A stretch of DNA of 64,000 nt, taken from contig JAIXWX010000013.1 of NCBI GenBank assembly GCA_027491075.1, positions 1 through 64,000 of the forward strand, given 5' to 3'. The notes under the pieces are model-generated. The model saw only the letters and a list, made by a program, of their open reading frames with translations, was not told the DNA's origin and ran no database searches. Position numbers and translations under genes: made by a program. Numbering within the stretch: position 1 is the first letter of the stretch; every line of letters begins with the position of its first letter. Source of the DNA: Flavobacteriales bacterium (GTDB lineage: Bacteria > Bacteroidota > Bacteroidia > Flavobacteriales_D > Sanyastnellaceae). Shown piece by piece: positions 25,137-32,056 of this stretch.

Positions 25137-25487
25137 TTATTGAGCAGTACTGGATGACTTGATTTTGCGGTACATCTTGAAACCGACGAAGGCTATTGCT
25201 ATGCCAACGCCTATCACGATGAAAGCAGTTACTTTCTTGTTCATGATTCTAGGAATTATGGGATTTGTAAAATTTTGAAATACTTGAAAGATGGTAGGAT
25301 CTGAAATAGTTGGAGCCTCATCGATACTTGCATATTCTGCAGAGCAGGAATCACAGTCACATCCTTTGCAGTGAGACTGCTCTGGTTGAAGTCGATCAAG
25401 TCTATCCAATAGCTGCTGTTTCTTGTCTGCAGGAATATTGGAAGCGATGATCTTATTTCTACGACTATTGATTTCTCCGGTATGCAT
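25137..25487 (-). CDS. Late membrane protein with a CxxCDCDSC cysteine cluster (116 aa)
   Basis: 116 residues. An N-terminal helical region contains HCKGCDCDSCSAEY (four Cys and one His, a possible metal or disulfide knot) at about residues 40-52. A C-terminal membrane helix (VTAFIVIGVGIAIAFVGFKMY) is followed by a basic tail. The start overlaps the stop of the metalloprotease gene (TAATG). Candidate internal-membrane protein. Confidence 0.6.
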   Translation of the reverse strand: MHTGEINSRRNKIIASNIPADKKQQLLDRLDRLQPEQSHCKGCDCDSCSAEYASIDEAPTISDPTIFQVFQNFTNPIIPRIMNKKVTAFIVIGVGIAIAFVGFKMYRKIKSSSTAQ

Positions 25488-26320
25488 TAGGATTTTTTAC
25501 TCTTTTTCTTCCAGATGATGATTCCGATAATGGCAATGGCTATCACCACTCCAATGATGATAATCATTTTACCATTGCCTGCAGGAGCTGCTGCAGGAGC
25601 ATCAGGCATGGGGGCGTCGCCGCCACCTGCTCCAGAGAGCGCGCCTGCTGCATTGGCGAGCAGTCCGCCTCCGCCTCCAGCACCAAGACCAAGTGCAGAA
25701 CCTATGCCTGCAAATGCATTCTTGAGTCCGTTTGCAAGTCCGCCGCCTGCCTGAGCTACAGTTGCTCTGCCTTCGGCTTTTGCGGCAATTTTTTCGAGCT
25801 TGAAAGCTTGTTTGTCTTCACGGCGCTGCTCTCTGCGTTCACGGGCTTTTTTACCGAAACCTAAGAACTCAGCCTCCTCTTCAGATATTCTTCCAAGTCG
25901 AGATTGATATTTTTCTCTTACGTGTGTCATGGGTGATTCCAGTGCTTTATGATTACCATTGAGATGATAATCGAAGTGTTTAGCAATTTCTACAGCTCTC
26001 CAAACTTTGTCAATCAAACCTTCTTTTTTCTCATCGTTGAGATCTTCCCAGGGATATACTTCTGTATGTGCCCGAATAATTTCCTTCACACTATACCCGT
26101 CCTGGATAAATCTCTTAATCGCCCACAGCTGAGCGGCCTCCTCGCTCTTGCCTCCATTAAGATGGCCGAGCTCATGATAGAGAATGAATTTCTTCCATAT
26201 CTCAGGTAGATTATCCCAGTACTTTTTGGAAAGTCTTAGAACTCCAGTTCTTACATTGACTAGTGCCGGACCTCCTTTTGGTAATTCGGGAAGGAAAATG
26301 ACCTCAGAGAAGAATTTCAT
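25487..26320 (-). CDS. HExxH metalloprotease-like protein with C-terminal membrane anchor
   Basis: 277 residues in three parts. Residues 1-165 hold a zincin-type active site, FILYHELGHLNGG (HExxH at about 49-53), with a downstream EE (GGKSEEAA) where a third ligand could lie. Residues about 165-245 are a charged helix and then a low-complexity Ala/Gly linker with GGGGG. Residues about 252-270 are one membrane helix (MIIIIGVVIAIAIIGIIIW) ending in KKKSKKS. It directly follows the capsid candidate in the operon. It could process a virion protein or act during entry. The reading frame through the GC-rich linker is intact. Confidence 0.65.
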   Translation of the reverse strand: MKFFSEVIFLPELPKGGPALVNVRTGVLRLSKKYWDNLPEIWKKFILYHELGHLNGGKSEEAAQLWAIKRFIQDGYSVKEIIRAHTEVYPWEDLNDEKKEGLIDKVWRAVEIAKHFDYHLNGNHKALESPMTHVREKYQSRLGRISEEEAEFLGFGKKARERREQRREDKQAFKLEKIAAKAEGRATVAQAGGGLANGLKNAFAGIGSALGLGAGGGGGLLANAAGALSGAGGGDAPMPDAPAAAPAGNGKMIIIIGVVIAIAIIGIIIWKKKSKKS

Positions 26321-26328
26321 AGATGATA

Positions 26329-26358
26329 AAAGCTCCGAATCCGGGGATCCGGAGCTTT
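26329..26358 (-). terminator. Hairpin after the capsid candidate gene
   Basis: AAGCTCCG (from 26330) pairs with CGGAGCTT (to 26357); on the minus strand the stem is followed by TTATC, a weak T-run. It lies in the 62-base gap between the capsid candidate and the metalloprotease gene and could be a partial terminator or a 3' mRNA stabiliser. Confidence 0.5.
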
Positions 26359-26382
26359 GAAGATTATGATGTCAAAGAATGA

Positions 26383-27213
26383 TTATTTACGCTTGCTGCC
26401 TTGAGATATTAGTCTCTCAACGCCTCTTTTGCTGTTACGAGCACGACTGTCGAATTGACCTGCTGCATTGTGCACTCCGCCGAAACGAAGCGTGATGATA
26501 CAGCTTCGACCAGGAAGGAGATCCATAAGGACCAAATTCTGATCGTCGAAGTTGAAGTCGACTCCGTCGTTGACGAAATCACACTCAATCTTCTTGGTAG
26601 CCAATTGATCGGGAGAATAGTAGTCTCCAAGATCGATGTAGTTTTCCTCTGGTCTCTTAAATGGAGACAGGGTCACCACTGTTAGATCGGTGGCAAACTG
26701 ATCTGTTGAGTCGGATTCGATGGCCATCCCAATCAAACGAGTTGGGTTGGTTGTACGGAAGTTACGAAGCATTCCGATCGGTAAACCACTACGAAGAGCT
26801 GTCGCTACTACGTCGTTGGTACCAACGGTCGCACCCGGTACAACCTGTCCATCGCGAAGGATACCGGCAACAGTGTAACCTGCAGCTGCAAGTTCCGCTT
26901 CAGTGGTAAACATCGCAGGAGAGACGGCAATTCTGCGTTGAATAGCCGCAGATCCTTTATTGGTGATGCTGAACTTAAAGTTCAGAGCACGACGGGCGAA
27001 AGGCCCTGAATTTTGAGAACCGCCTTTGGGGTTTCTCATTTTCTTACGGCCATCGAAGCCTGAATCGTCATCATCATCATTGAATGAATAGTCTTCGCCT
27101 TCGTAGCCATAGTCTTCGCCTTCATAGCCGCTGAGGTGTTCTACCTCTGCGTCGATGGCTGCAAGCTCTCTTCGAACTTCCATAGGGTCGGTGATTATTA
27201 ATTGTCTTTTCAT
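26383..27213 (-). CDS. Candidate major capsid protein (276 aa)
   Basis: Taken from the ATG at 27213 (MKRQLIITDPMEVRRELAAI); a longer frame from 27357 would overlap the upstream 66-aa gene. Residues about 20-60 are very acidic (two YEGEDY units and a DDDDD run), then a basic KKMRNPKGGS segment. Residues about 75-260 alternate beta-strand-like stretches and Gly/Pro turns, as in jelly-roll capsid proteins. The length is near that of PM2 P2 (269). Hairpins at 26329 and a terminator at 27531 isolate it with the 66-aa membrane gene, as expected for a highly expressed virion gene. The assignment rests on context and composition, not homology. Confidence 0.5.
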   Translation of the reverse strand: MKRQLIITDPMEVRRELAAIDAEVEHLSGYEGEDYGYEGEDYSFNDDDDDSGFDGRKKMRNPKGGSQNSGPFARRALNFKFSITNKGSAAIQRRIAVSPAMFTTEAELAAAGYTVAGILRDGQVVPGATVGTNDVVATALRSGLPIGMLRNFRTTNPTRLIGMAIESDSTDQFATDLTVVTLSPFKRPEENYIDLGDYYSPDQLATKKIECDFVNDGVDFNFDDQNLVLMDLLPGRSCIITLRFGGVHNAAGQFDSRARNSKRGVERLISQGSKRK

Positions 27214-27229
27214 TTGAAAAAAGGGATTT

Positions 27230-27430
27230 CTAGGATTTTTTCTCTTGATCATTAGATCCGGATCTCTTGAGATGCGTTCTGATGGTACCAGTGAAGATTT
27301 TACCAGTCGAATCTGCTTGCACTTGAACAGTCTGATGAGCGAATAGAGCGATTCCAATCGCTAACACACTGATCATAATTGAAATCAATTGAAGGGTTCT
27401 CAATTGCTTATTGGTAGCGTCTCCAAACAT
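27230..27430 (-). CDS. Small late membrane protein (66 aa)
   Basis: 66 residues with one central membrane helix (LQLISIMISVLAIGIALFAHQ) and a basic C-terminus (IRTHLKRSGSNDQEKKS). It starts a sub-block after the terminator at 27531. A TCCCTTTG element at 27451-27458 on the minus strand (one mismatch to TAnnTTTG) 20 bases upstream could be its promoter. Likely abundant virion membrane protein, given its pairing with the capsid candidate. Confidence 0.6.
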   Translation of the reverse strand: MFGDATNKQLRTLQLISIMISVLAIGIALFAHQTVQVQADSTGKIFTGTIRTHLKRSGSNDQEKKS

Positions 27431-27530
27431 TTATTGAATAATTAGGATATCAAAGGGAATACTTTGTTTCTCCGCTACTGCATCATTGCGAGATATTGCT
27501 ATTGTTCGACACTTTATAAGTATTTAGAAT

Positions 27531-27556
27531 AAAAAAGCCCATCATACGATGGGCCT
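27531..27556 (-). terminator. Terminator inside the late operon
   Basis: On the minus strand GCCCATC-GTAT-GATGGGC is followed by six T's (27531-27536). It separates the 136-aa Lys-rich gene from the capsid sub-block, suggesting separate transcription of the structural genes. Confidence 0.75.
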
Positions 27557-27582
27557 TCTCTAACCATTAACCAAAACTAACC

Positions 27583-27993
27583 TTATAGAACTCGAATATT
27601 TTCAAATTCATCTTCATTGATTGTATCCAATTCTGCTGACCAGTTGCCACGATCGTCGCAATATTTTACCTCAATGGATTTCGGACTATTTTCCCATCCA
27701 TTGATAGAGACTATGACTCCTGACTTATTCGGAGCTTGCGACTCATCAGTAAAGTATCGTCCAATAAGAGCTTCAGCTTCGTTTTTGGACATTTCCTTTT
27801 TAAGCTTGATCGCGTGATCTTTGAACTGCTGTGTTTCTCGAACCTTTGGTTCAACCTGCTTCTTATATGCCGCTTCAGGTTTTTTTTCTTTTGATGCAGC
27901 CGTTGAACCTTTCGTTTTTTTTTCTGATGCATCCTTCTTCGATGCAGCTACAGGTTTCTTCTCTGTTCTGGTGGGGGTGTTTTGCTTTGCCAT
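27583..27993 (-). CDS. Lys/Ala-rich DNA-binding-like protein (136 aa)
   Basis: 136 residues. The first 60 are low-complexity Lys/Ala/Glu/Thr (KKPVAASKKDASEKKTKGS ...), like histone-tail or nucleoid-protein repeats. The C-terminal 75 residues form a small folded domain (KEMSKNEAEALIGRYFTDES ... VIVSINGWENSPKSIEVKYCDDRGNW). Possible DNA-condensing protein for packaging. Last gene before the internal terminator. Confidence 0.6.
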   Translation of the reverse strand: MAKQNTPTRTEKKPVAASKKDASEKKTKGSTAASKEKKPEAAYKKQVEPKVRETQQFKDHAIKLKKEMSKNEAEALIGRYFTDESQAPNKSGVIVSINGWENSPKSIEVKYCDDRGNWSAELDTINEDEFENIRVL

Positions 27994-28002
27994 GATATTG
28001 AT

Positions 28003-28209
28003 TTATTTTGGGGGTCCTAAAATTTCAATGATTTTTGCCATCACTCTTGCGTTGATGAACTTGCTACGAACTTTATATCCAAGTGGTGAAAGCTCTTCGA
28101 GTTTTTCTTTGTTTAAAAATCTAGAAAGATCCGACGGACAGAAGTCATACATTTTTGCAAGCTTACTTTTGCTGATTCGTCCTTTTGGTATGTAATGATC
28201 TTGACTCAT
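28003..28209 (-). CDS. Small helix-turn-helix-like protein (68 aa)
   Basis: 68 residues: RISKSKLAKMYDFCPSDLSRFLNKEKLEELSPLGYK ... INARVMAKIIEILGPP. The RISK-x-LA-x-MY start and layout recall the short Bacteroidota proteins of the DUF4248/excisionase-like class. It overlaps the packaging ATPase stop by 4 bases. It could be a late-gene regulator or a packaging-site recogniser; both are guesses from position. Confidence 0.55.
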   Translation of the reverse strand: MSQDHYIPKGRISKSKLAKMYDFCPSDLSRFLNKEKLEELSPLGYKVRSKFINARVMAKIIEILGPPK

Positions 28210-28796
28210 CCGCCGATGTGCACTGTTACAGGTGAATAATCAGGTAGTGTGCGAACCTTCTCAAATGCCTTTTCAATCATTTGATTTGGAAATTTATTTC
28301 GCATGTAAGAAGTAAATGTCTCGTTGGTTTTGAATAGTGTGAGCGTGTCACTCCATCGGATGAGATCTGGAGGAACATCGGATAAGCTGTGAAATATGAA
28401 AATGAGATCGAGATTCTTTTGCTTTGTATCCAGGACGAACTTTCTGACAGACTCATCGACGTTTTTTCGAATGAATCGAGTCGCGTCTTCGATTACGACC
28501 AAGCTATTCCAGGCATCTGATTCTATTGTCTGAAAAATACGATCCGTATCACTGCTTATAAGCTTGAAAGCGCCTTTATCTTGGCTTTTCACATTATCGA
28601 AGCCTATTTCTTTTATCCGTTCACTTTCTCTCTCTGGGTGCAGATAAGTTTTAAATGTTTTCCAAACGGGACTATCAAACGTATCACAGATAATTCTCCT
28701 TTTGGGAATCTGGTATATCAGATTTTTCACAAAATCGGTTTTTCCGGATCCTCGGCCGCCTACGATTAATGATACCTTATTTATTCGCGTATTCAT
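28206..28796 (-). CDS. P-loop packaging ATPase (FtsK/HerA, A32/P9-like)
   Basis: 196 residues. Walker A GGRGSGKTD at about residues 13-21 and Walker B SLVVIEDATRFI at about 98-109 (acidic pair ED). A following KQKNLDLIFIFHSLSDVPPDLIRWSDTLTLFKT has the sensor and glutamine/arginine layout of HerA/FtsK-like ATPases. Length and lack of a membrane segment match the genome-packaging ATPases of PRD1/PM2-type viruses (P9, about 220 aa) rather than Zot proteins or large terminases. It is the strongest single pointer to a tailless phage. The 3' end overlaps the HTH-like gene by 4 bases. Confidence 0.72.
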   Translation of the reverse strand: MNTRINKVSLIVGGRGSGKTDFVKNLIYQIPKRRIICDTFDSPVWKTFKTYLHPERESERIKEIGFDNVKSQDKGAFKLISSDTDRIFQTIESDAWNSLVVIEDATRFIRKNVDESVRKFVLDTKQKNLDLIFIFHSLSDVPPDLIRWSDTLTLFKTNETFTSYMRNKFPNQMIEKAFEKVRTLPDYSPVTVHIGG

Positions 28797-29341
28797 TAGT
28801 CTACAAAAGCATCTATTAATCGATCGGATACGATATCGGCCAGAACAATATAGAAAGCTACTTCGCTTCCTATTTTAATATTTTTCATTTTCACAAAAGC
28901 CTTCGCTGATTTTTTCAGCTTTGACGCCTCCTTTTCTGTTAAGTCGACGGCTTCACTTTTTTCTTCTAGGCGTACTTTGGCTGCTAAGAAGCGATCAATC
29001 AAGAAAGTCTCATCATCGGTCCGATCAGAAGGCTTTTTCTTTATAGCCACACGATATACTTCTTTCTCCTCTTTATTCAGAATTTGCGATCCCTTGATGG
29101 CATAGAAGGCCCCTCCTGCTAATCCAAGAATAGCATCAATAAGAGTCACTAAATTCTCAGCTGAATCCTCTGGAGTAATCACTTCGGCCAGAGATGTAGG
29201 CGTTGTTGCTATGGATTCCGAATTTTCTTTGGAACTAGATTCCGTTTTCAGCTCAGGTTCTTTAAAAACCGGTACAGTTTTTTCCTCAGTAGGGATCATC
29301 AGCTCTGCGGCCAGATCAATCGTATTTAGCTCTTCTTGCAT
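28796..29341 (-). CDS. Late protein with central hydrophobic segment (181 aa)
   Basis: 181 residues. Acidic Ser/Thr-rich N-terminus, a hydrophobic segment at about 65-85 (LVTLIDAILGLAGGAFYAIKG), and a charged helical C-terminus ending in a second apolar stretch (VAFYIVLADIVSDRLIDAF). It directly precedes the ATPase gene (1-base overlap). A portal-like packaging-vertex membrane component is conceivable, since such phages carry small membrane proteins next to the ATPase. No family recognised. Confidence 0.55.
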   Translation of the reverse strand: MQEELNTIDLAAELMIPTEEKTVPVFKEPELKTESSSKENSESIATTPTSLAEVITPEDSAENLVTLIDAILGLAGGAFYAIKGSQILNKEEKEVYRVAIKKKPSDRTDDETFLIDRFLAAKVRLEEKSEAVDLTEKEASKLKKSAKAFVKMKNIKIGSEVAFYIVLADIVSDRLIDAFVD

Positions 29342-29655
29342 ATACCCTTCTCCTTGTGTTTACGTTCTGTTACGATCTTGCTGAGCTCTTCATATTTTTC
29401 GCCCACACGAAGTGCCTCTGGAGCAAAATGAGAAAATAAGGAAGCGAAGCCTTCCTCATCAGTTGCGATCATTAGGAGCTTCGATTTAATAGCCTTGATC
29501 ACCTTTCTGGTTTCTATCCCATTTCGCAGCTGTGATACATCAATTCCCATGATACCTAAAAACTCTACAGTCACGTAGCAAAAATCTTCTAAATCCTGCT
29601 GTAGTTCTGCTACCTGAATGCGTAGCTCTTCATTTTCAAATTCTAGATCCGTCAT
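29326..29655 (-). CDS. Unknown late protein (109 aa)
   Basis: 109 residues, begins with an acidic coiled coil (LEFENEELRIQVAELQQDLEDF), then a helical domain and a basic end. It overlaps both neighbours (16 and 4 bases), so translation is coupled. No recognised motif. Confidence 0.6.
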   Translation of the reverse strand: MTDLEFENEELRIQVAELQQDLEDFCYVTVEFLGIMGIDVSQLRNGIETRKVIKAIKSKLLMIATDEEGFASLFSHFAPEALRVGEKYEELSKIVTERKHKEKGICKKS

Positions 29656-30029
29656 AAATTAATTGGATATTTGCGCTTGAATTTCTTCTCAGCATGATGA
29701 TAACTAAATGAACAGATCTGCTCATACTTATCAGTATCTAGTTCTCTACTAGACCTATATCGATCGGTGTGCTCTCGAACTAAACATCCCGTTTCTATTG
29801 CGAAAACGTATATTTTGCAGCCTTTTGGAATAGCTCCATGCTGTTGATAGGCGAGCTCCTCATCTGATTTAACCCGGATCTCTTGAATTTTACGTCGGCC
29901 TTTTCGCAGGGCTCTATGGATTTGACTGATAACTACCAGTAATATCATTAATGTGAAAAATGCGACTAGACCTTCTCTCGCTAGGTTGCCGCTACTAAAT
30001 GAATCCACATACCAGTTCCAGAATTCCAT
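29652..30029 (-). CDS. Late single-span membrane protein (125 aa)
   Basis: 125 residues. N-terminal membrane helix (LVAFFTLMILLVVISQIHRAL) followed by a very basic stretch (RKGRRKIQEIRVK) and a soluble domain of about 75 residues (GAIPKGCKIYVFAIETGCLVREHTDRY ...). Topology: basic side inside. Overlaps the 109-aa gene by 4 bases. Function unknown. Confidence 0.6.
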   Translation of the reverse strand: MEFWNWYVDSFSSGNLAREGLVAFFTLMILLVVISQIHRALRKGRRKIQEIRVKSDEELAYQQHGAIPKGCKIYVFAIETGCLVREHTDRYRSSRELDTDKYEQICSFSYHHAEKKFKRKYPINL

Positions 30030-30032
30030 ATT

Positions 30033-30926
30033 TTATAGATAGTCGTTTAAACTTCCATTTTGAATAGTGAACCATTGTCCTCCAGGAATAGGTCCAACAA
30101 TTCGAGCATCAATGAAATCGGTCAGCACTCCTCCAGTAAATTCTTCATTTTCCAATGTAGGATTCAAAATCAGTTCTCCTAATGGTAGATCTGGACCATA
30201 GGCCAAGAGCTCGCCTGGTGCAATGGTTACTGATTCGGTTTGAGCTGATATGGTATTGAAATAGCTCCAATTCAGCCCTGGTCCGTTATAAATTACTAGA
30301 GCTTCTACAGTATAATTTTGTCCTGAGTACATAGTGCTCAATGTTAAACTACCTTCGACAAGCTCCAGATAGTCATCGTCGCTTGCAATAAAATTCCCTG
30401 GTACATTGGTATTCTGTAGGGCCCAATTGGCCAGAAATAAATCACCGGTAGTGATTCTATTTAAGCTACTATTGAGATAATCGTAGCTTGTCTGAGGAGA
30501 TACAGTGGATCCCATATTGGCAATTACAAGGGCCACGCTTGCAGGACTCGCATCTATAATTCTACGATTTTGATTGACTTGAATAATGCTTTCAATTTCT
30601 ACATTACTTGCGTCCCTGGTGTTCAAATACTCAGTAAGCTTGGATAACCTGTCTACTCGAGCTCTTTGGCTTGTGTCAATCGGAGTTCCTGGCGTCAGAC
30701 AATACCTGAGGAGCTCTTCAGGGAATGTAACTTGATTTGCCGCGTAAGTGAGAAAGAACTCTTCGCTTACGGATCCATTCCAGGATTCAATATTTCGCTG
30801 AACAAATTGTTCAGCTTCGTTCAATTCTAGTGGAGGAGCTTCGGATGTTAGTTCACTTTTGGAACATCCCGTGATCAAGATGCCACCCATCAGGATCAAG
30901 AAAGAAAGAAGTCTAAATGCCTTCAT
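30033..30926 (-). CDS. Late-operon lipoprotein (297 aa)
   Basis: 297 residues with a lipoprotein signal (ILMGGILITGCSKSE, lipobox Cys about residue 21). The mature region is mixed helix and beta with no recognised motif; the last 120 residues are beta-rich (TVEALVIYNGPGLNWSYFN ... FTIQNGSLNDYL). A lipoprotein in a late operon could be virion-associated in an enveloped or internal-membrane particle, or could help release or exclude phage. Second gene of the operon. Confidence 0.6.
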   Translation of the reverse strand: MKAFRLLSFLILMGGILITGCSKSELTSEAPPLELNEAEQFVQRNIESWNGSVSEEFFLTYAANQVTFPEELLRYCLTPGTPIDTSQRARVDRLSKLTEYLNTRDASNVEIESIIQVNQNRRIIDASPASVALVIANMGSTVSPQTSYDYLNSSLNRITTGDLFLANWALQNTNVPGNFIASDDDYLELVEGSLTLSTMYSGQNYTVEALVIYNGPGLNWSYFNTISAQTESVTIAPGELLAYGPDLPLGELILNPTLENEEFTGGVLTDFIDARIVGPIPGGQWFTIQNGSLNDYL

Positions 30927-30936
30927 TTTGTGTGAT

Positions 30937-31560
30937 TTATTTTTGTTTTATATGATTGGATAAAGCTTCTCTGGTGAGTCCAGTGAAGAAGCAGTCGTTG
31001 TGATTCAGCAGAATTTCTTCAGTAAGCAGACAATGAACAAGCAGTTCTCCAGTACTCTCTGGATGTTCGAGATTGTATCTTTTTCGAACTGTAGGGTTTG
31101 AAAATCGACTTTTGATAATGCGGTCAAATAACATCTGTCGTCGCGCGTCTACTTCGATGATGTGCTGCCCTTCTTGTAGAACGGGCTTGTTCTGGTTTTC
31201 AGCCATCATCGATTGAAGTCCTTCGATCTCTACATCTTTTCTTCTAAGATCGAGCTCTAATTTTTCGATTTTTTTAAGATGTTCGCTTGTGACATCGAGT
31301 GCAGTAAGGAGTTCAGCGATTACTCGATTACTCGCTTCAGTAGTGCTCAAACTGTTCTTTTCTTGAACATCTTGAATCATTTTAAAGAACACTTTGGTGT
31401 TCTCACGAGCACGGATTGTGATGGCTTTGTATTCTTGAGACTTATTCAATTCCTGACCACCATCCTGATCTGGAGCTTGTTCGCTTGCGCTGTTTGTTTC
31501 TATTGACATTTCGATCATTTGAGCTCCTACGAACTTCCGAGAAACTATTTTATCAATCAA
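30937..31560 (-). CDS. First gene of the late operon, coiled-coil protein (207 aa)
   Basis: 207 residues; Met at 31518 (MIEMSIETNS) is an alternative start. A long heptad region (LDVTSEHLKKIEKLELDLRRKDVEIEGLQSMMAENQ) is flanked by a helical N-terminal domain and a C-terminal domain with RRQMLFDRIIKSRFSNPTVRKRYNLEHPE. Composition and position as first gene directly downstream of the TGGTCGCG array make a DNA-binding regulator plausible. No family recognised. Confidence 0.55.
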   Translation of the reverse strand: MIDKIVSRKFVGAQMIEMSIETNSASEQAPDQDGGQELNKSQEYKAITIRARENTKVFFKMIQDVQEKNSLSTTEASNRVIAELLTALDVTSEHLKKIEKLELDLRRKDVEIEGLQSMMAENQNKPVLQEGQHIIEVDARRQMLFDRIIKSRFSNPTVRKRYNLEHPESTGELLVHCLLTEEILLNHNDCFFTGLTREALSNHIKQK

Positions 31561-31590
31561 TAGCTATGGAGAGAAATAACGGATTTAACA

Positions 31591-31620
31591 CAATACTATC
31601 TTGATACACAAAAGGTCAAA
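31591..31620 (-). promoter_or_regulatory. Candidate late-operon promoter
   Basis: On the minus strand TTTG (31617-31620) and TAGTATTG (31591-31598, one mismatch to TAnnTTTG) are separated by 18 bases, about 30 bases before the first late start codon. The nearest TTGGTCGCG repeat is 21 bases upstream of the -33-like element. Confidence 0.4.
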
Positions 31621-31640
31621 TTCATGGTATTTGGAGCACC

Positions 31641-31781
31641 TTGGTCGCGCGCTAATAATTATTTAATCTATTGATAATAATGGGTGTACGATTTTTGGTC
31701 GCGCGTGGTCGCGCCATGGTCGCGACCTCTGAAAAGCCTTTCTTTTCTACTATTTCCTTTCTTTTTTCTCTTTTGGTCGCG
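31641..31781. repeat. Right cluster of TGGTCGCG repeats upstream of the late operon
   Basis: TTGGTCGCG at 31641-31649, 31695-31703 and 31773-31781, and TGGTCGCG at 31706-31713 and 31717-31724. The last of these forms the palindrome GGTCGCGACC (31718-31727). All five point the same way on the + strand. Spacing of the three clustered copies is 11 bases, one helical turn, which suggests cooperative protein binding on one DNA face. Confidence 0.7.
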
Positions 31782-31869
31782 TAGTAAATAGAAAATTAAG
31801 ATTAAAAGAAAAAAGAAGGAACAAAATCGAGTAAAAAAGGGCCTCCTCCCTTATGTCGTTCAATAAGGC

Positions 31870-31903
31870 AAAAGGGGAGCTAGCTGAAGCTAACTCCCCT
31901 TTT
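31870..31903. terminator. Bidirectional terminator near the right end of the element
   Basis: AAAAGGGGAG (31870-31879) pairs with CTCCCCTTTT (31894-31903) around an inner TAGC/GCTA stem (one mismatched pair). It would end the recombinase transcript in the excised circle, because it lies about 50 bases past the TAA of the circular-form frame. A second palindrome, GCGGCC-AGA-GGCCGC, lies at 31913-31927. Confidence 0.75.
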
Positions 31904-31952
31904 AGATACTAAGCGGCCAGAGGCCGCAAAGCCAGTACATAAAAAGAAGTGA

Positions 31953-32011
31953 TTAAGCGGCCATGATGCGCACGACAGTTTCTAACAGCAGTTTGTATTC
32001 CTCTAACTGGA
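31953..32011 (-). other. Alternative 3' end of the recombinase gene in the excised circle
   Basis: Read on the minus strand across attR in the recombinase frame, the shared codons end at GGA (Gly503) and continue CTC CAG TTA GAG ... to TAA at 31953-31955. The tail LQLEEYKLLLETVVRIMAA replaces the 13 tmRNA-antisense residues of the integrated form, giving 522 residues. The tail is a good amphipathic helix and is followed by a terminator. So in the circle the gene would be complete and properly terminated. Inference from sequence geometry only. Confidence 0.6.
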
Positions 32012-32056
32012 GTCCACTTACGGGAGTGAAGCCATCAGCTTCACTCCTTTTTATTT
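32012..32056. repeat. attR direct repeat
   Basis: Second copy of the 45-bp repeat at attL; mismatches at 32037 and 32039. It retains the hairpin-plus-T-run of the tmRNA terminator and marks the right boundary with the host chromosome. Confidence 0.9.

Larger units (their letters stand above)
11742..32056. mobile_element. 20.3-kb provirus, probably a tailless membrane-containing temperate phage, integrated at the 3' end of ssrA
   Basis: Bounded by 45-bp direct repeats (11742-11786 and 32012-32056, two mismatches) that include the last 5 nt of tmRNA and its terminator; the left copy keeps tmRNA intact. It carries a serine recombinase, a divergent CI/Cro-like switch, a primase-helicase, and a leftward late operon with a small P-loop packaging ATPase, a capsid candidate, many short single-membrane-segment proteins, wall hydrolases and a holin. 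I found no terminase, portal, tail, head-tail connector, relaxase or VirB4. This set fits small icosahedral phages with an internal membrane (PM2/PRD1/FLiP-like groups) better than tailed phages or conjugative elements. Lineage is an inference; the capsid assignment is not proven. Confidence 0.75.

Noticed and set aside
25515-25754. An Ala/Pro-rich frame on the + strand
   Set aside because: It is the complement of the Gly/Ala-rich linker of the metalloprotease gene and lies against the direction of the whole late operon.
27214-27357. Longer N-terminus for the capsid candidate
   Set aside because: It would overlap most of the 66-aa membrane-protein gene; the ATG at 27213 gives a compact start.
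28206-28796. Zot-like filamentous phage assembly ATPase
   Set aside because: No membrane segment after the ATPase domain, and the element is too large and lacks filamentous-phage coat genes.
31913-31927. GCGGCC-AGA-GGCCGC palindrome as a recombination or resolution site
   Set aside because: It is short and has no partner copy at the left end; it is better mentioned as part of the right-end terminator region.
11742-32056. Tailed prophage or gene transfer agent
   Set aside because: The 3TM holin is shared with such elements, but I find no terminase, portal, head-tail or tail genes, and the ATPase is a short P9/A32-like type.
11742-32056. Integrative conjugative element with many small membrane proteins
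   Set aside because: No relaxase, coupling protein, VirB4/TraG ATPase or Tra proteins are recognisable; two wall hydrolases and a holin fit phage better.
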